A DNA stretch of 64,000 bases, taken from contig JADKGC010000005.1 in assembly GCA_016717205.1 (NCBI GenBank), positions 372,001 through 436,000 of the forward strand, read 5' to 3'. The notes beneath the pieces were generated by a model, which was given only the letters and a program-made list of their open reading frames with translations, ran no database searches and had not been told where the DNA came from. Below, piece after piece: positions 51,787-61,200 of the stretch; positions within the stretch are counted from its first letter, which is position 1, and the number at the start of each line of letters is the position of its first letter. Source of the stretch: Candidatus Flexifilum breve. Lineage in GTDB: Bacteria > Chloroflexota > Anaerolineae > Aggregatilineales > Phototrophicaceae. The position numbers and the translations under genes are program-made.

Positions 51787-52605
51787 ATGCCCGAAGCGAA
51801 TGATATTTTGCTGACGTTCATTCACATCACCGATACCCATATCAGCCCCGACCCGCGCTATAACGCCGCGGGTGGCAGTCACACGCCGCTGTTCGGCGCG
51901 AAGGCGCTGGTCAAGCGGTTGAACGCCCTGCCCTTCAAGGCAGATTTTGTACTGCATACCGGTGATGTGTGCTACGACCCCGACCCGACGGCTTATGCTG
52001 CGGCGCGCGACATCTTCGCCGAGCTCACGCTGCCGATCACTTACCTGAACGGCAACCACGACGACAAAGTGGCCTTGCAGCGCGTGCTGCTCGGGCGCGA
52101 ACCACAGCAGCCCCGCTTCGATCAGGAATTCGAGGTCAACGGCGTGCAAATCGTGTGCCTCGACAGCCAGCACACAAGCAAAGAGGTCATTGGCGAGGTG
52201 ACGGCGGAGCAATTACAGCGGCTGGAAGCTATCGCGCAGGCGGATGATCCGCGCCCGCTGGTGGTGGCGACGCATCACAATGTGCTGCCCATCGGCGTGC
52301 CGTGGTGGGACGAGTTCATGGCGCTGGAGAACGGAGCCGACTTGCACCGCGCGCTGCTGCCCGCCCGGTCCCGCTTACGCGGCGTGTTTCACGGGCATGT
52401 GCATCAGGCGACGCAGACCTATCGCGACGGCATCGTCTACACGAGCGGTTTGAGTAGTTGGTATCAGATTCAGACCATGCCGGGGCAGGATCGCACCATT
52501 GAGGATCGCACGGCGCTGCCCGGTTTCAATGTGGTGACGGTCACGCGCACGCAGACCTTCATCCGCACGCACACCTATGTCGTGGAAATTGATATCGAGG
52601 GGTAG
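51787..52605 (+). CDS. Calcineurin-like metallophosphoesterase (CpdA-like)
   Basis: 272 residues. All metal-binding motifs are present: TDTHI (D16, H18), HTGDVCYD, GNHDD, ATHHNV and FHGHVHQ. The order and spacing fit the class III cyclic-nucleotide phosphodiesterase-like (CpdA/Icc) group, which cleaves phosphodiester bonds of small molecules; 3',5'-cAMP is one candidate. Two-metal active site, cytosolic. Single gene, divergent from the lipoprotein. Confidence 0.88.
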   Translation: MPEANDILLTFIHITDTHISPDPRYNAAGGSHTPLFGAKALVKRLNALPFKADFVLHTGDVCYDPDPTAYAAARDIFAELTLPITYLNGNHDDKVALQRVLLGREPQQPRFDQEFEVNGVQIVCLDSQHTSKEVIGEVTAEQLQRLEAIAQADDPRPLVVATHHNVLPIGVPWWDEFMALENGADLHRALLPARSRLRGVFHGHVHQATQTYRDGIVYTSGLSSWYQIQTMPGQDRTIEDRTALPGFNVVTVTRTQTFIRTHTYVVEIDIEG

Positions 52606-52639
52606 CGCCTCATCTTGCTGGCGGGCGAGGCAAGAGCGT

Positions 52640-52780
52640 ATTTCACAATTGGTGAAGATGCAGAACCTCACCCCCACCCCCTCTCCTAGAGGAGAGGGGA
52701 GACAGGCAAGTTTTTAAGTCCCCTCGCCCTTGGGAGAGGGGATTTAGGGGTGAGGTTAGACAAACTGCCGATTCTGAAAT
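52640..52780. mobile_element. MITE-like element, family M2 copy 2 (about 141 bp)
   Basis: Inverted ends ATTTCACAATTGGT and ATTTCAGAATCGGC. The interior is an imperfect palindrome of AACCTCACCCC...GGGGTGAGGTT with CCTCTCC / GGAGAGG arms (52663-52757). Copy 1 lies at 9067-9216. A partial family A fragment (GAGCGGAGCGAAACCGGATG) follows near 52854-52875. Confidence 0.65.
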
Positions 52781-52885
52781 GACTTCAAGCCTCGCCCCTA
52801 CAAATGCATCGTGAAATTCAGGTATCGACCGCTCAACCGTGGGGAGAGATGGCTGAGCGGAGCGAAACCGGATGAAGTTACCGCA

Positions 52886-53857
52886 TTACCACGCGTAGGC
52901 TTCAGGAGCCGTACCGCCGGGGCCGGGGAAGATTTCGTCGAGCGTCTTGAGCTGTTCCGGCGACAGCTTGATCGTCATGGCGTGCAGGCTGTCCTCAAGC
53001 TGACTGGACGTGCGCGGCCCGATGATCGGCGCGGTGACGGCGGGCTGATGCAGCAGCCAGGCGATCCCTACGTCGGCGGGCTTTTCGCCGAGTTCCTTGC
53101 AGAACGCCTCGTATTTTTCGATCTTCGCGTGATGCTTCTCAATTTCCTTCTGCATGCGTTCACTGGCACGCCGCCCCGCCGCCTGCTTCTCCAGCACGCC
53201 GCCGAGCAAACCACCCGCCAGCGGGCTCCACGGAATCAGACCGAGGCCGTAGTGCTGGCACGCCGGGATCACTTCCAGTTCAATCGTACGCGCGTTGAGG
53301 TTGTAGAGGCTTTGTTCGCTGACCAAGCCGTAGAAGTGGCGCGCTTTGGCCGCTTCGTTGGCCTGCGCAATGTGCCAGCCCGCGAAATTGCTGCTGCCCA
53401 CATACAGCACCTTACCCTGCTGCACGAGCACTTCCATCGCCTGCCAGATTTCATCCCACGGCGAGAAGCGGTCAATGTGGTGCATCTGATACAGGTCGAT
53501 GTAGTCGGTCTGCATGCGCTTGAGGCTGGCTTCGCATGCCTTGCGGATGTGCAGCGCGGACAAACGGCGCTCGTTCGGCCAGTCGCCCATATCGCCATAG
53601 ACCTTGGTCGCGATCACGACTTTGTCGCGGCGGCCGCCGCCCTGCGCCCACCAGCGCCCGATGATATTTTCGGTGACGCCTTCGCCCTTCTTCCAACCGT
53701 AGACATCGGCGGTATCGAAGAAGTTGATGCCCTGTTCGAGCGCTTCGTCCATAATCACGTACGAATCGGCTTCAGTGGTCTCCGGACCAAAATTCATTGT
53801 GCCGAGGCACAGACGACTCACCTTAAGGCCAGTACGACCGAGTTGTGTATATTCCAT
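52886..53857 (-). CDS. Aldo/keto reductase
   Basis: 323 residues from the ATG at 53857, which follows AAGGAG; the frame is open 38 codons further with no match to the family. TIM barrel with catalytic tetrad D48 (FFDTADVYG), Y53, K85 (IATKVYG) and H126 (YQMHHIDR). NADPH-binding C-terminus GLGLIPWSPLAGGLL, IIGPRTSSQLEDSL. It reduces aldehydes or ketones with NADPH; substrate unknown. Divergent from the tmRNA-like RNA gene. Confidence 0.92.
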   Translation of the reverse strand: MEYTQLGRTGLKVSRLCLGTMNFGPETTEADSYVIMDEALEQGINFFDTADVYGWKKGEGVTENIIGRWWAQGGGRRDKVVIATKVYGDMGDWPNERRLSALHIRKACEASLKRMQTDYIDLYQMHHIDRFSPWDEIWQAMEVLVQQGKVLYVGSSNFAGWHIAQANEAAKARHFYGLVSEQSLYNLNARTIELEVIPACQHYGLGLIPWSPLAGGLLGGVLEKQAAGRRASERMQKEIEKHHAKIEKYEAFCKELGEKPADVGIAWLLHQPAVTAPIIGPRTSSQLEDSLHAMTIKLSPEQLKTLDEIFPGPGGTAPEAYAW

Positions 53858-53973
53858 GTTGAAATGGCTCCTTGTATGAAACACCCTGCTGCTAGCTGCA
53901 AAGGCGCAATAGTAAACTGTGCATTCGATTTCAGACACAATTCTGACGCATCTGTAGTAAAATTGCATCAATT

Positions 53974-54096
53974 GGGAGTGAAGAGTTTCGATGCGGTATG
54001 CTGTCCGGCGACGTAGCGAGAAGGCGCTTGACTAGACGCGAAAACCGGGCGCACCAAGGCATATGGCAGACGGTGGTGCGATTCCACCCACTTCCA
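53974..54096 (+). ncRNA. tmRNA-like RNA lacking the messenger domain (123 nt)
   Basis: The 7-bp acceptor stem pairs GGGAGTG (53974-53980) with CACTTCC (54089-54095). The third pair is G-U (G3-U70), and the base before the missing CCA is A. Together these are the identity elements read by alanyl-tRNA synthetase. The D-loop AAGAGTTTCGATGCGG matches the tmRNA 5' consensus (GGTTTCGACG). The T-arm is GGTGG-TGCGATT-CCACC, the tmRNA/tRNA form with one change (U55 to G). A 6-bp helix GTATGC/GCATAT (53996-54001 with 54059-54064) sits where tmRNA helix P2 would be. A TAAAAT (53958-53963) could be the -10 box, and a perfect terminator starts 9 nt downstream. Only about 57 nt lie inside P2, against about 250 in bacterial tmRNA, so no normal tag frame or pseudoknots can fit. 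An 11-codon frame from GCT (54000) to TAG (54035) is open and ends Lys-Ala-Leu-Asp. It may be a mini-tmRNA, a relic, or another alanylated RNA. Confidence 0.62.
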
Positions 54097-54104
54097 CACA
54101 CACG

Positions 54105-54134
54105 ACCGGGCGATCACGTGATCGCCCGGTTTTG
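54105..54134 (+). terminator. Rho-independent terminator of the tmRNA-like RNA
   Basis: A perfect 26-nt palindrome (arms ACCGGGCGATCAC) followed by TTTTGC. The U-tract is on the plus strand only. No other plus-strand gene lies upstream, which supports transcription of the 53974-54096 RNA. Confidence 0.9.
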
Positions 54135-54142
54135 CTTTCTAA

Positions 54143-54260
54143 CCTCACCCTGCTTGCTGCGCAAGCCGTCCCTCTCCGTGGGGAGAGGGACATGAGCCGA
54201 TTTGCCTTTGCCCCTCGCCTCATGGAGAGGGGTAGTTGAGCGCAGCGAAACGGGATGAGG
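54143..54260. repeat. Dispersed imperfect palindrome, family A copy 2
   Basis: CCTCACCCTGCTTGCTGCGC to AACGGGATGAGG, with the same internal arms as the copies at 2000-2120 and 47049-47166. It lies between the RNA terminator and the stop of the 54275 gene. Confidence 0.88.
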
Positions 54261-54274
54261 TCAACTGAAGTTCG

Positions 54275-54784
54275 CTACGACTTGAAGTTGATCTTCTCGT
54301 TCTCGCCGCCTTCGTATTGCTGTCCCGTGACCACCGCCTTGAGGAAACCGACCAGCGTCACGAACTTGTTCGACGGCGCATCCCAGTATTCCGCTTTGTC
54401 GACGGCGACTTGCAGCAGCGCGATATCCGGCGTGTCGAGACCATCGGGGAACCATGCCTTATAGATCGTGTCCCAGTATTTCTCCATCGTCTGGCGGTCA
54501 CGCACGAGCAGCGCGCGTCCGGAGACCGAAACAAAACGGTTGCTGCCGGTGTCAGCGTAGCTGACATTTACCTGCCGATCCTGCTGCACGTCCTGCACCT
54601 TGGGCGACCGACCGTAGGTGAAAAACCACAGGTAGTGCCCGTCGAAATCTTCCAACTGCGTGCCCATCGGGCGGCTGCGCAGCGATCCATTGTTCTCGTC
54701 GACCGTGGTGAGCATGGCGATTTTGATGTCCTTGATCAGTTCGCGGAACTTCTCGACATCGCTGTGACCGTTTTTATTTTCCAT
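54275..54784 (-). CDS. Pyridoxamine 5'-phosphate oxidase-fold protein (general stress protein 26-like)
   Basis: 169 residues from the ATG at 54784. Split-barrel FMN-binding pattern: IKIAMLTTVDENNGSLRSRPMG, GHYLWFFTYGRSPKVQDV, VNVSYADTGSNRFVSVSGRALLV, then WFPDGLDTPDIALLQVAVDKAEYWD, which is typical of the GSP26 subgroup. These flavin-binding proteins are linked to general stress; the reaction is unknown. Confidence 0.88.
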   Translation of the reverse strand: MENKNGHSDVEKFRELIKDIKIAMLTTVDENNGSLRSRPMGTQLEDFDGHYLWFFTYGRSPKVQDVQQDRQVNVSYADTGSNRFVSVSGRALLVRDRQTMEKYWDTIYKAWFPDGLDTPDIALLQVAVDKAEYWDAPSNKFVTLVGFLKAVVTGQQYEGGENEKINFKS

Positions 54785-54875
54785 CGCTACCAATACCTCA
54801 TCACCTAGTTTACGAAATTAAGTTTATAATAAAGTGATGGACCAAGGCAACGATATATCATCAAACATTCATGCA

Positions 54876-56312
54876 TTACGGCCCGGTGTAGACCACGCGC
54901 CACACCGAGCCGTACACGTAATCGACCACAATCAGGTTGCCCGCCGGATCGAACGTGACATCGGATGGACGAATCAGCCCGGTCACGAAAGTGGACGTTA
55001 CATACTCCGGTGACTCAGCCGCGCGCGGGTCGATGTGAACGACGCGCTGCCCACCCTCCACGCCATTCCACAGCGCGACAAACAGGTGATCGAACAGATT
55101 GACCGGGTAAGTGTTCCCGGTGTTGATCGCCACACCGCGCGGCAGACTCATATTCGGCAGGCGGACGAGATCGGGCTGGGTGACGATGATCGCGGGCTTG
55201 ATCCAGCACTCGGTGCAGCCATAATCCAGCCAGTACGGGAAGCCGAAATGCGCGTCCGCTGCCAACCGCAGTACGCGATTGCCGCCACCCGTGATCAGCC
55301 CGCTGTCCGCCGCGTACAACGTGCCGTCACTCGCCAGCGCCACATCGACCGGGTTGCGGATGCCCTGCGCGTAGACGCTGTATTCGCCCGTGTGCGGCTG
55401 AATGCGCAGCACCGCCGCCTCGAACGGCTGCATATTGATCACGCCTTCGGCGGAGCGCGTGCGGTTTTCCGCATGGTCGCTCAACGCACCAACGCCAAGA
55501 TACAGGTAGCCATCCGCGCCGAACGTCAGGCCGTTGGGCTGGTTGTCGATCATCTGGTAGCAGCACGGCAAATCGGTAATCACGGGCGTGACCGCGCCGT
55601 CCGGGTCAACGCGCCATACGCCACCGCCCGCATCCAGCGTCAGCCGCGCGCTGACGTAGAGCACATCTGTCCCCGGTTGGAAGGCGAGGCCATAGGGCGA
55701 CACAAAATCGCCGGCATGGCGTTCGGTAGAACCGTCCGCGTTCATGACGTAAACCGCGCCGTTCCGCGTGCCATTTTCGAGCACCGTGGCGTACAGGCGA
55801 CCGTCCGGCCCGTAAGTGATTTGGAGCGGCTGGCCGGGGAAGCGTCCAACCGCCTCCACCTGAAAGCCTGTCGGCACTTGCAGGCGTCGCGACCACCCAG
55901 CGAAATCATCGGCGCAGGGGAAATCATCGCACGACCAACCCGTGATATTGGCGAGCGCCGCCTCGGCCAGCGGGATCGCCGCGGGCGCGCCGAACGGCGC
56001 GGCGGGTGTGAGCGTCCACAGCGACTGCGTCGGCACGGGGGTGTTTGTTAGCGTCAGGGTCGGGGACGGCGTAATCGTCGCCGTCAACGTAGCGGTCGCC
56101 GTTGGGGTTGGCGTGATCGTCAGCGTGGGCGACGGCGTCAGCGTCGCGGTCGGGACCAGCGTCGGCGTCTCCGTGTAGATCGGCGCGCTGCTCGCTTGCA
56201 CAATCGGCGTGGCGCGGAAGGTCGACTCGGTCGCCGGAGCGCAGGCGGCCATCAGCCAAAAACTCAACGCAAAGACGCAAAGACGCAGACACGCAAAGAA
56301 TTTTGAGAACAA
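54876..56312 (-). CDS. Lipoprotein with glucose/sorbosone-dehydrogenase-like beta-propeller
   Basis: 478 residues. Lipobox FWLMAACAP near residue 24; a long Thr/Pro/Ser-rich linker (about 47-105); then a six-bladed propeller from about residue 140: FQVEAVGRFPGQPLQITYGPDGRLYAT, DFVSPYGLAFQPG, NQPNGLTFGADGYLYLGVGA, YAQGIRNPVDVALASDGTLYAADS, GGGNRVLRL, LPRGVAINTGNTYP, LIRPSDVTFDPAGNLIVVDY. The pattern resembles PQQ-dependent sugar dehydrogenases (GDH-like, L-sorbosone), but several catalytic residues are not clear. It is tethered outside the membrane. Confidence 0.78.
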   Translation of the reverse strand: MFSKFFACLRLCVFALSFWLMAACAPATESTFRATPIVQASSAPIYTETPTLVPTATLTPSPTLTITPTPTATATLTATITPSPTLTLTNTPVPTQSLWTLTPAAPFGAPAAIPLAEAALANITGWSCDDFPCADDFAGWSRRLQVPTGFQVEAVGRFPGQPLQITYGPDGRLYATVLENGTRNGAVYVMNADGSTERHAGDFVSPYGLAFQPGTDVLYVSARLTLDAGGGVWRVDPDGAVTPVITDLPCCYQMIDNQPNGLTFGADGYLYLGVGALSDHAENRTRSAEGVINMQPFEAAVLRIQPHTGEYSVYAQGIRNPVDVALASDGTLYAADSGLITGGGNRVLRLAADAHFGFPYWLDYGCTECWIKPAIIVTQPDLVRLPNMSLPRGVAINTGNTYPVNLFDHLFVALWNGVEGGQRVVHIDPRAAESPEYVTSTFVTGLIRPSDVTFDPAGNLIVVDYVYGSVWRVVYTGP

Positions 56313-56424
56313 ATACGCTCTCCTAAACAGCCAATCAATCTAGCGACACGCCTTTGCGCGTCCGATCATGCAGACAGCCTTCTAGCTATCGCCATCTTCA
56401 GAAAATACGTAATTGTGTAGGGAA

Positions 56425-56587
56425 GCGGGTATTGAAAAGCAATCCCTAGAGCCCAACCACCCATGCGGACGCGATAAATCGCGTCCCTACGAAAACGAAA
56501 TTGGTTCGGCGAGCGCTGTTGGCTCCCCTCCCTGAATTCGGGGAGGGGCCGGGGGTGGGGTCAGAATCTGACCTCTTTATCACCCGC
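56425..56587. mobile_element. MITE-like element, family M1 copy 2 (about 163 bp)
   Basis: GCGGGTATTGAAAAGC at the left end and GCGGGTGATAAAGAGG (inverted) at the right. The interior holds a GCGGACGCGATAAATCGCGTCC hairpin and the GAATTC core (56523-56562). GTAGGG lies left of it and CCTCACCCCTACA right of it, so the element appears to sit inside an older GTAGGGG palindrome. No coding capacity. Confidence 0.75.
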
Positions 56588-56623
56588 TTGCCTCACCCCT
56601 ACATGTTTCGCGGTACAGGAATC

Positions 56624-56653
56624 AAAAACGCCTGCGATTATACACAGGCGTTT
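56624..56653 (-). terminator. Rho-independent terminator for the HEAT-repeat gene
   Basis: A perfect 9-bp stem AAACGCCTG / CAGGCGTTT followed on the minus strand by TTGATTCC. It lies 22 nt past the stop at 56676. Confidence 0.85.
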
Positions 56654-56675
56654 GGAAATACAGGTGGGGTCGCGA

Positions 56676-57479
56676 TTACATCAGCGTGTTATACGTGCCG
56701 TAGCTGAACTTCTGGATGGCCTCGAAAGCGGCATCCTGCACGAGCGTGCTCTCATCCTGCAGCCGATCCGCCAGCGGTTCGACGGCGCGGCGGTCGCCCA
56801 GTTCAGCCAGCCCGACAATCGCGGCGCGCCGTACCCATTCGTTGGGGTCGTTCAGCGCGGCGAGCATGGCGTCGAACGCGGACACATCGCCAATGCGACC
56901 GAGGGCTTCGACAGCGACTTCGCGCAGCGTATCCCGATAATCGCCCGTCAGACCGATCAGCGGCTCAATGGCGCGGGCGTCCTTCAGCCAGCCGAGCGCC
57001 TCCGCCGACGCGGTTTGCAGGGCTTCACTGGATCCGCCGAGCAAATCAATCAGCATGTGGACACGATCAGTCGCGCCCGCCTTGCCGAGCAGCCGAATCA
57101 GGTAGGCATGCTGCGCTTCGTCCATCGTCTGCGTATCGATCGCGTGCAGCACGCGGTCGACCACCGCCTGATCGCCGAACTGCACCAGTTCAAGCAGGCC
57201 CATGCGCAGGCGCAGGCCAATATTCAGCTTGAGCAGATCCCACACGCGGCTGTTGAAATCCGCGGTCAGCATGTTGACCATCGGCAGTGCCGCCTGTTCC
57301 GCGCGCAGCTTGATCAAGCCGGAGAACGCGGCGTACTGCACCTTCGCATTGGTGTCGGCCAGCAGTCCGATCAACGGATCAGCGGCCCGCCCATCACTGG
57401 ACGCACCGAGCTTTTGCGCGGCTTCGTAGCGCACCGCGGGGTCGGTATGGCGGACATCAACGATCCATTGTTCGTACAT
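56676..57479 (-). CDS. HEAT-repeat (PBS lyase-type) protein
   Basis: 267 residues from the ATG at 57479 with GGAG 8 nt upstream (a GTG two codons earlier is less likely). About seven to eight repeats of 30-34 residues, for example VRYEAAQKLGASSDGRAADPLIGLLAD, LREVAVEALGRIGDVSAFDAMLAAL, VRRAAIVGLAELGDRRAVEPLADRL. HEAT arrays are protein-binding scaffolds. Partner unknown. A terminator follows, and the next gene upstream is dtd (98 nt away). Confidence 0.88.
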   Translation of the reverse strand: MYEQWIVDVRHTDPAVRYEAAQKLGASSDGRAADPLIGLLADTNAKVQYAAFSGLIKLRAEQAALPMVNMLTADFNSRVWDLLKLNIGLRLRMGLLELVQFGDQAVVDRVLHAIDTQTMDEAQHAYLIRLLGKAGATDRVHMLIDLLGGSSEALQTASAEALGWLKDARAIEPLIGLTGDYRDTLREVAVEALGRIGDVSAFDAMLAALNDPNEWVRRAAIVGLAELGDRRAVEPLADRLQDESTLVQDAAFEAIQKFSYGTYNTLM

Positions 57480-57576
57480 GGTCACAACTCCACTTCACTG
57501 GCATTTGAGAGATTCTGGGGAACGATAACAGTATACGACTCCCATATTAGAAGTCCAGTAACACTCTATCAGAATT

Positions 57577-58029
57577 CTACTTGAAATCTTCGGAATCGAG
57601 CAGAATGGTCGTCGGGCCGCTGTTGTGAATTTCGACTTGCATCATAGCGCCGAACACGCCCTGTTCTACCCGCGTGATGCCTTCCGCGCGCAGCCGTTCC
57701 GCGAAGTAGTCGACCAGCGGGGAGGCGATATCCGGCGGCGCGGCATCGGTGAAACCGGGGCGGCGACCGCGGCGGGCATCGGCGTACAGCGTGAACTGCG
57801 AGATCACCAGCACGCCGCCGTTCGTCTCCAGCGCGGAGAGGTTCATTTTACCCTGCGCGTCTTCGAAGACACGCAGATGCGCCGTCTTTTTGGCGAGCAG
57901 TTCGGCTTCGGCGCGGGTGTCGCCGTGCGTCACGCCGACCAGCGCTACATAGCCGTTGTCCACCGCGCCGACGATCTGCCCGTCCACCGTGACGCTGCCC
58001 TTCGAAACCCGCTGCAATACGACGCGCAT
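57577..58029 (-). CDS. dtd: D-aminoacyl-tRNA deacylase
   Basis: 150 residues, the usual DTD length. N-terminal MRVVLQRVSKGSVTVDG, motif SQFTLYADARRGRRPGF (77-93) and NSGPTTILL (136-144) form the two conserved active-site stretches. It hydrolyses D-aminoacyl-tRNA (and glycyl-tRNA(Ala)) to prevent toxicity. Possibly co-transcribed with the HEAT gene. Confidence 0.96.
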   Translation of the reverse strand: MRVVLQRVSKGSVTVDGQIVGAVDNGYVALVGVTHGDTRAEAELLAKKTAHLRVFEDAQGKMNLSALETNGGVLVISQFTLYADARRGRRPGFTDAAPPDIASPLVDYFAERLRAEGITRVEQGVFGAMMQVEIHNSGPTTILLDSEDFK

Positions 58030-58055
58030 GGATTGATTATCTCCTCCTCACAGTC

Positions 58056-58123
58056 GTAGGGACGCGCAACGGCGCGTCCGTCGTCAAACCGTAAGCTGCG
58101 GACGCCCCGTTGGGCGTCCCTAC
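58056..58123. repeat. GTAGGGACGC...GGGCGTCCCTAC double palindrome
   Basis: Outer GTAGGGACG / CGTCCCTAC ends enclose two hairpins separated by TCGTCAAACCGTAAGC. Same layout as 17026-17092. It lies in the gap before the large kinase-like gene, upstream of dtd. Confidence 0.85.
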
Positions 58124-58272
58124 ACAGTCACGGTCTTGGGGGTGAGTTTTGCGGTCTGATCTTACGCTTCCGGCGCGCTGACTGTCAACCGCACGGGGAA
58201 AAAATGGGTACTGGCAACCAATTCACAGGGATCACGAATATCGACTTTGCGGGGTGACAGCGGTGACGTACA

Positions 58273-61200
58273 ATGGTGATCGAAGTGGAGAGTAAAAAGT
58301 TGATGGCTGGAAGCCTTTTCGATAACCGTTACCGATATGACTACATTTACCCGCGCGGCCGCTCCGGGGAGACGCTCCGCGCGGTTGACACGCAGGATGG
58401 CGAGCGCCCGGTCGTGATCAAGCGGCCCGCGCCGCAGGACGCGCCCCCGATTCGCTTTGGGCAGGAAGTGAGCATCCTCAACGAACGCAAGGCGCTCACC
58501 CGCCTGGCCGGGCATGCGGTGGTGACTGCACTGCTCGGCAGCGGGCAGTTCACGATTGGCGGTATGGCCCACCAATACATTGTGATGGAGCGCGCGCAGG
58601 GCGTGATCGTGGCCGATCACGTGCTGGAACTGGCCGGGCGCGGTGAACGCCTGCCCGAACTGGAAATGCTCGTCATCATCGACAGCCTGCTCGACCTGCT
58701 GTTCACCGCGCACGCCCACGACATCGTCTACAACGATGTGGATGCCAAGCACCTGTTTTGGGATCGCGACGCTTACCGCCTTAAAGTGATCGACTGGGGG
58801 AACGCCGTCTTCCTCGAAGGCGACGACGTGACCGCGCAGGGCATCAGCCGCCAGACCGATGTGTTTCAGGTCGGCGAACTCCTCTACTTCATCCTGACGG
58901 GCGGCGGACGGTTGGAATCGCCACGTGACGCGGGCGCCGAGTTCCGCGTGAACTTTGGGCACGACGCCGAGCACATCCATTCGCGCTTGGCGACCATCAT
59001 CAGCCGCGCCGCGCACCCGAGTCCGCGCCTGCGCTACGGCTCCATTGCCGAACTGCGCAAAGACCTCGCCGATTATCGTTCCCCGCTGGAACGCGAACGC
59101 AACAGCACGCTCGGACGCGTCAACGAACGTCTGCGCCGCGACCTGAGCAAAGACGAGCTCAACGGCTCGCTGAAGATGCTCGACAACATCTTCGCCATTG
59201 ATCCGGGCTATCCGCCCGCGCGGACGGCGCGCGAGGAAATTCTCAACCGCCTGAGCGATCTGGAAATCGACGCCGACCTCGACGCGGCGCGCATCTATCT
59301 CGAAAGCGGCAGTTGGGCGCGGGCGATCAGCGTGCTCGAAGAACTCGCGCCGCGCGCCCGCAACGAGAACGCCCGGCAGATCGCGCTGCTGCTCGACTGG
59401 GCGAAGCTGGCGCAAGAGGCCAATCTGCGCCCCACGCCGCACAGCGTGCTCGACGCGATCACGCTGCTGTTCGAGGGGCATATCGACCGCGCTGCCTACC
59501 GTCTGCTCACCGAAAATCAGGCGAACGACACGCTGCGCAATCTGCAATTGCAATTGGCCGAACGCATCTCCGCCCATCTGCCCGATATCCTGCTCCTGCG
59601 CCCCAACCTGTATCGTCTGGAAATTGCACTCGGTCAACTGGCAAGCGAAGGTATTCCGGTCGCCGAGCCGCGCAGCTTCCTGACCGAGTTATACCGCCAG
59701 CTCGATCGCATCTCCGACCCGAACGACGCCAGCCTGATCCGCCTGCGCGACGGCTACAGTGCCGTCGTCGACCAGATCAACCGCCTCGGCGTGTTTCTGG
59801 AAAGCGTGCGCGAAGATCACGCGCTGCCGAATACCCGCCTGCCGCTCTCCGCGCTGACGCGCGCGCTCAATGCCAGCATGGCGCTGGCCGACTACATGCA
59901 TGTGATCGGCAAGCAGGCGACCGGATCACCGCGCGACGCCCTCAGCGCCTTGGATTCCGCGCGCGCCATCGACCCAAGCAATCGCTCATGGGACGCGGTG
60001 CGCGGCATGCTCGGCGGGCTGTACGAACTGCTCGGCGTGTTCCAGCAGTACATCCCCAGCGCCGACGCCTCCGATCTCGAAAACTGGCTCAAGCAGACCG
60101 AAGCCCAGTTGGAACCGTACGTCGAGCGCCTGTTTGACGAGACGCTCGTCGGCATGGTGGTCGGCTTGCGACTGGCGGGGCAGTCGTGGCAGGCTTACGC
60201 CGACGCGGTCATTCAAGGCAACCGCTCCGCTGCGACGATGGCGCTCCAGCAGGCCACTGAATCGATCAGCACGGTCAGTCCGGCGCTCGCGGGTTGGCTC
60301 AACCAACTGCGCGCCATCATCAACAACGCCAGCTACATCGAGCGGAACGCGCTTTACGGCGCGCTCGGTCGGGCGCTGGCGGATGGCTGGGAGAACTTTG
60401 ACCGCGGGCGTTTGCCGGAAGCCGAACGCCTCGGCATCACCGCTTATGAATCCGCGCGCAGCGACGCCGAACGATTCGCCGCCCGCCGCCTGCGTGATCT
60501 CTCTGAACTGCTGCGCGACTGGCTGGAACGCAGCGGCGTCGCCAGCCTCAAAGCCACGCAGACGATTCTCACCAAAGTCGAACTGCTGTACACGCCGGAT
60601 GAGATCGGCGCGCGCGACAACTTCGCCGCGCAAATGCCGACCAAAGAGACGTTCCTCAAGGCGATGACCAAGGGCTTGGTCGAAGTCTTTGCCCGCCAGA
60701 ACACCGCCGCCAACCGCGTGCTGTTCGCCAATTACACCCTGTTCGGCGTGCTGGAAGCCTACGAAGATCACCTCGACGATGCGCGCTTCTGGCGCGATGC
60801 CGCCGTCAAGGCGCTCGGCGAATTCGGCGCGCGCCATCCGGCGACCAAAGCGCTCGAAGACATGCTCGACCGCCGCCGCGATCTGATCGCCGCCGCCGAA
60901 CTGCTCAACAGCATCAGCAGCCCGTACGCGCTGCCCGGTCTGGAAGCGTCACGCCGCGCGCTGGAAGAAAATCCGCAGGCGAAGTCGATTGCGCCCGCCG
61001 TCTACAGCCTGCGTGAACTGGAAGCCGCCGCCCGTGACTGGTCGGATGGCGAGTTCCGCGCCGCGGGGATCAAGCTGGAAAATGCGATCCGCGCCGTCGA
61101 CGAAATCGAGACGACCGCGGGCATCACCCTGACCACCTACCGCGCCTTTTTGATGGAACTGCTGCAGGGCGCGGCGGATTTGCATGCCGCCGCCCGCAAA

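Noticed and set aside
53974..54096. tRNA(Sec), prompted by the presence of selA
   Set aside because: No UCA anticodon in a proper arm, no 8-bp acceptor, and the D-loop and G3-U70 pair fit tmRNA better.
53990..54100. SRP RNA, RNase P RNA or a riboswitch at the same place
   Set aside because: None of their conserved cores was found, while the tRNA-like pairings are complete.
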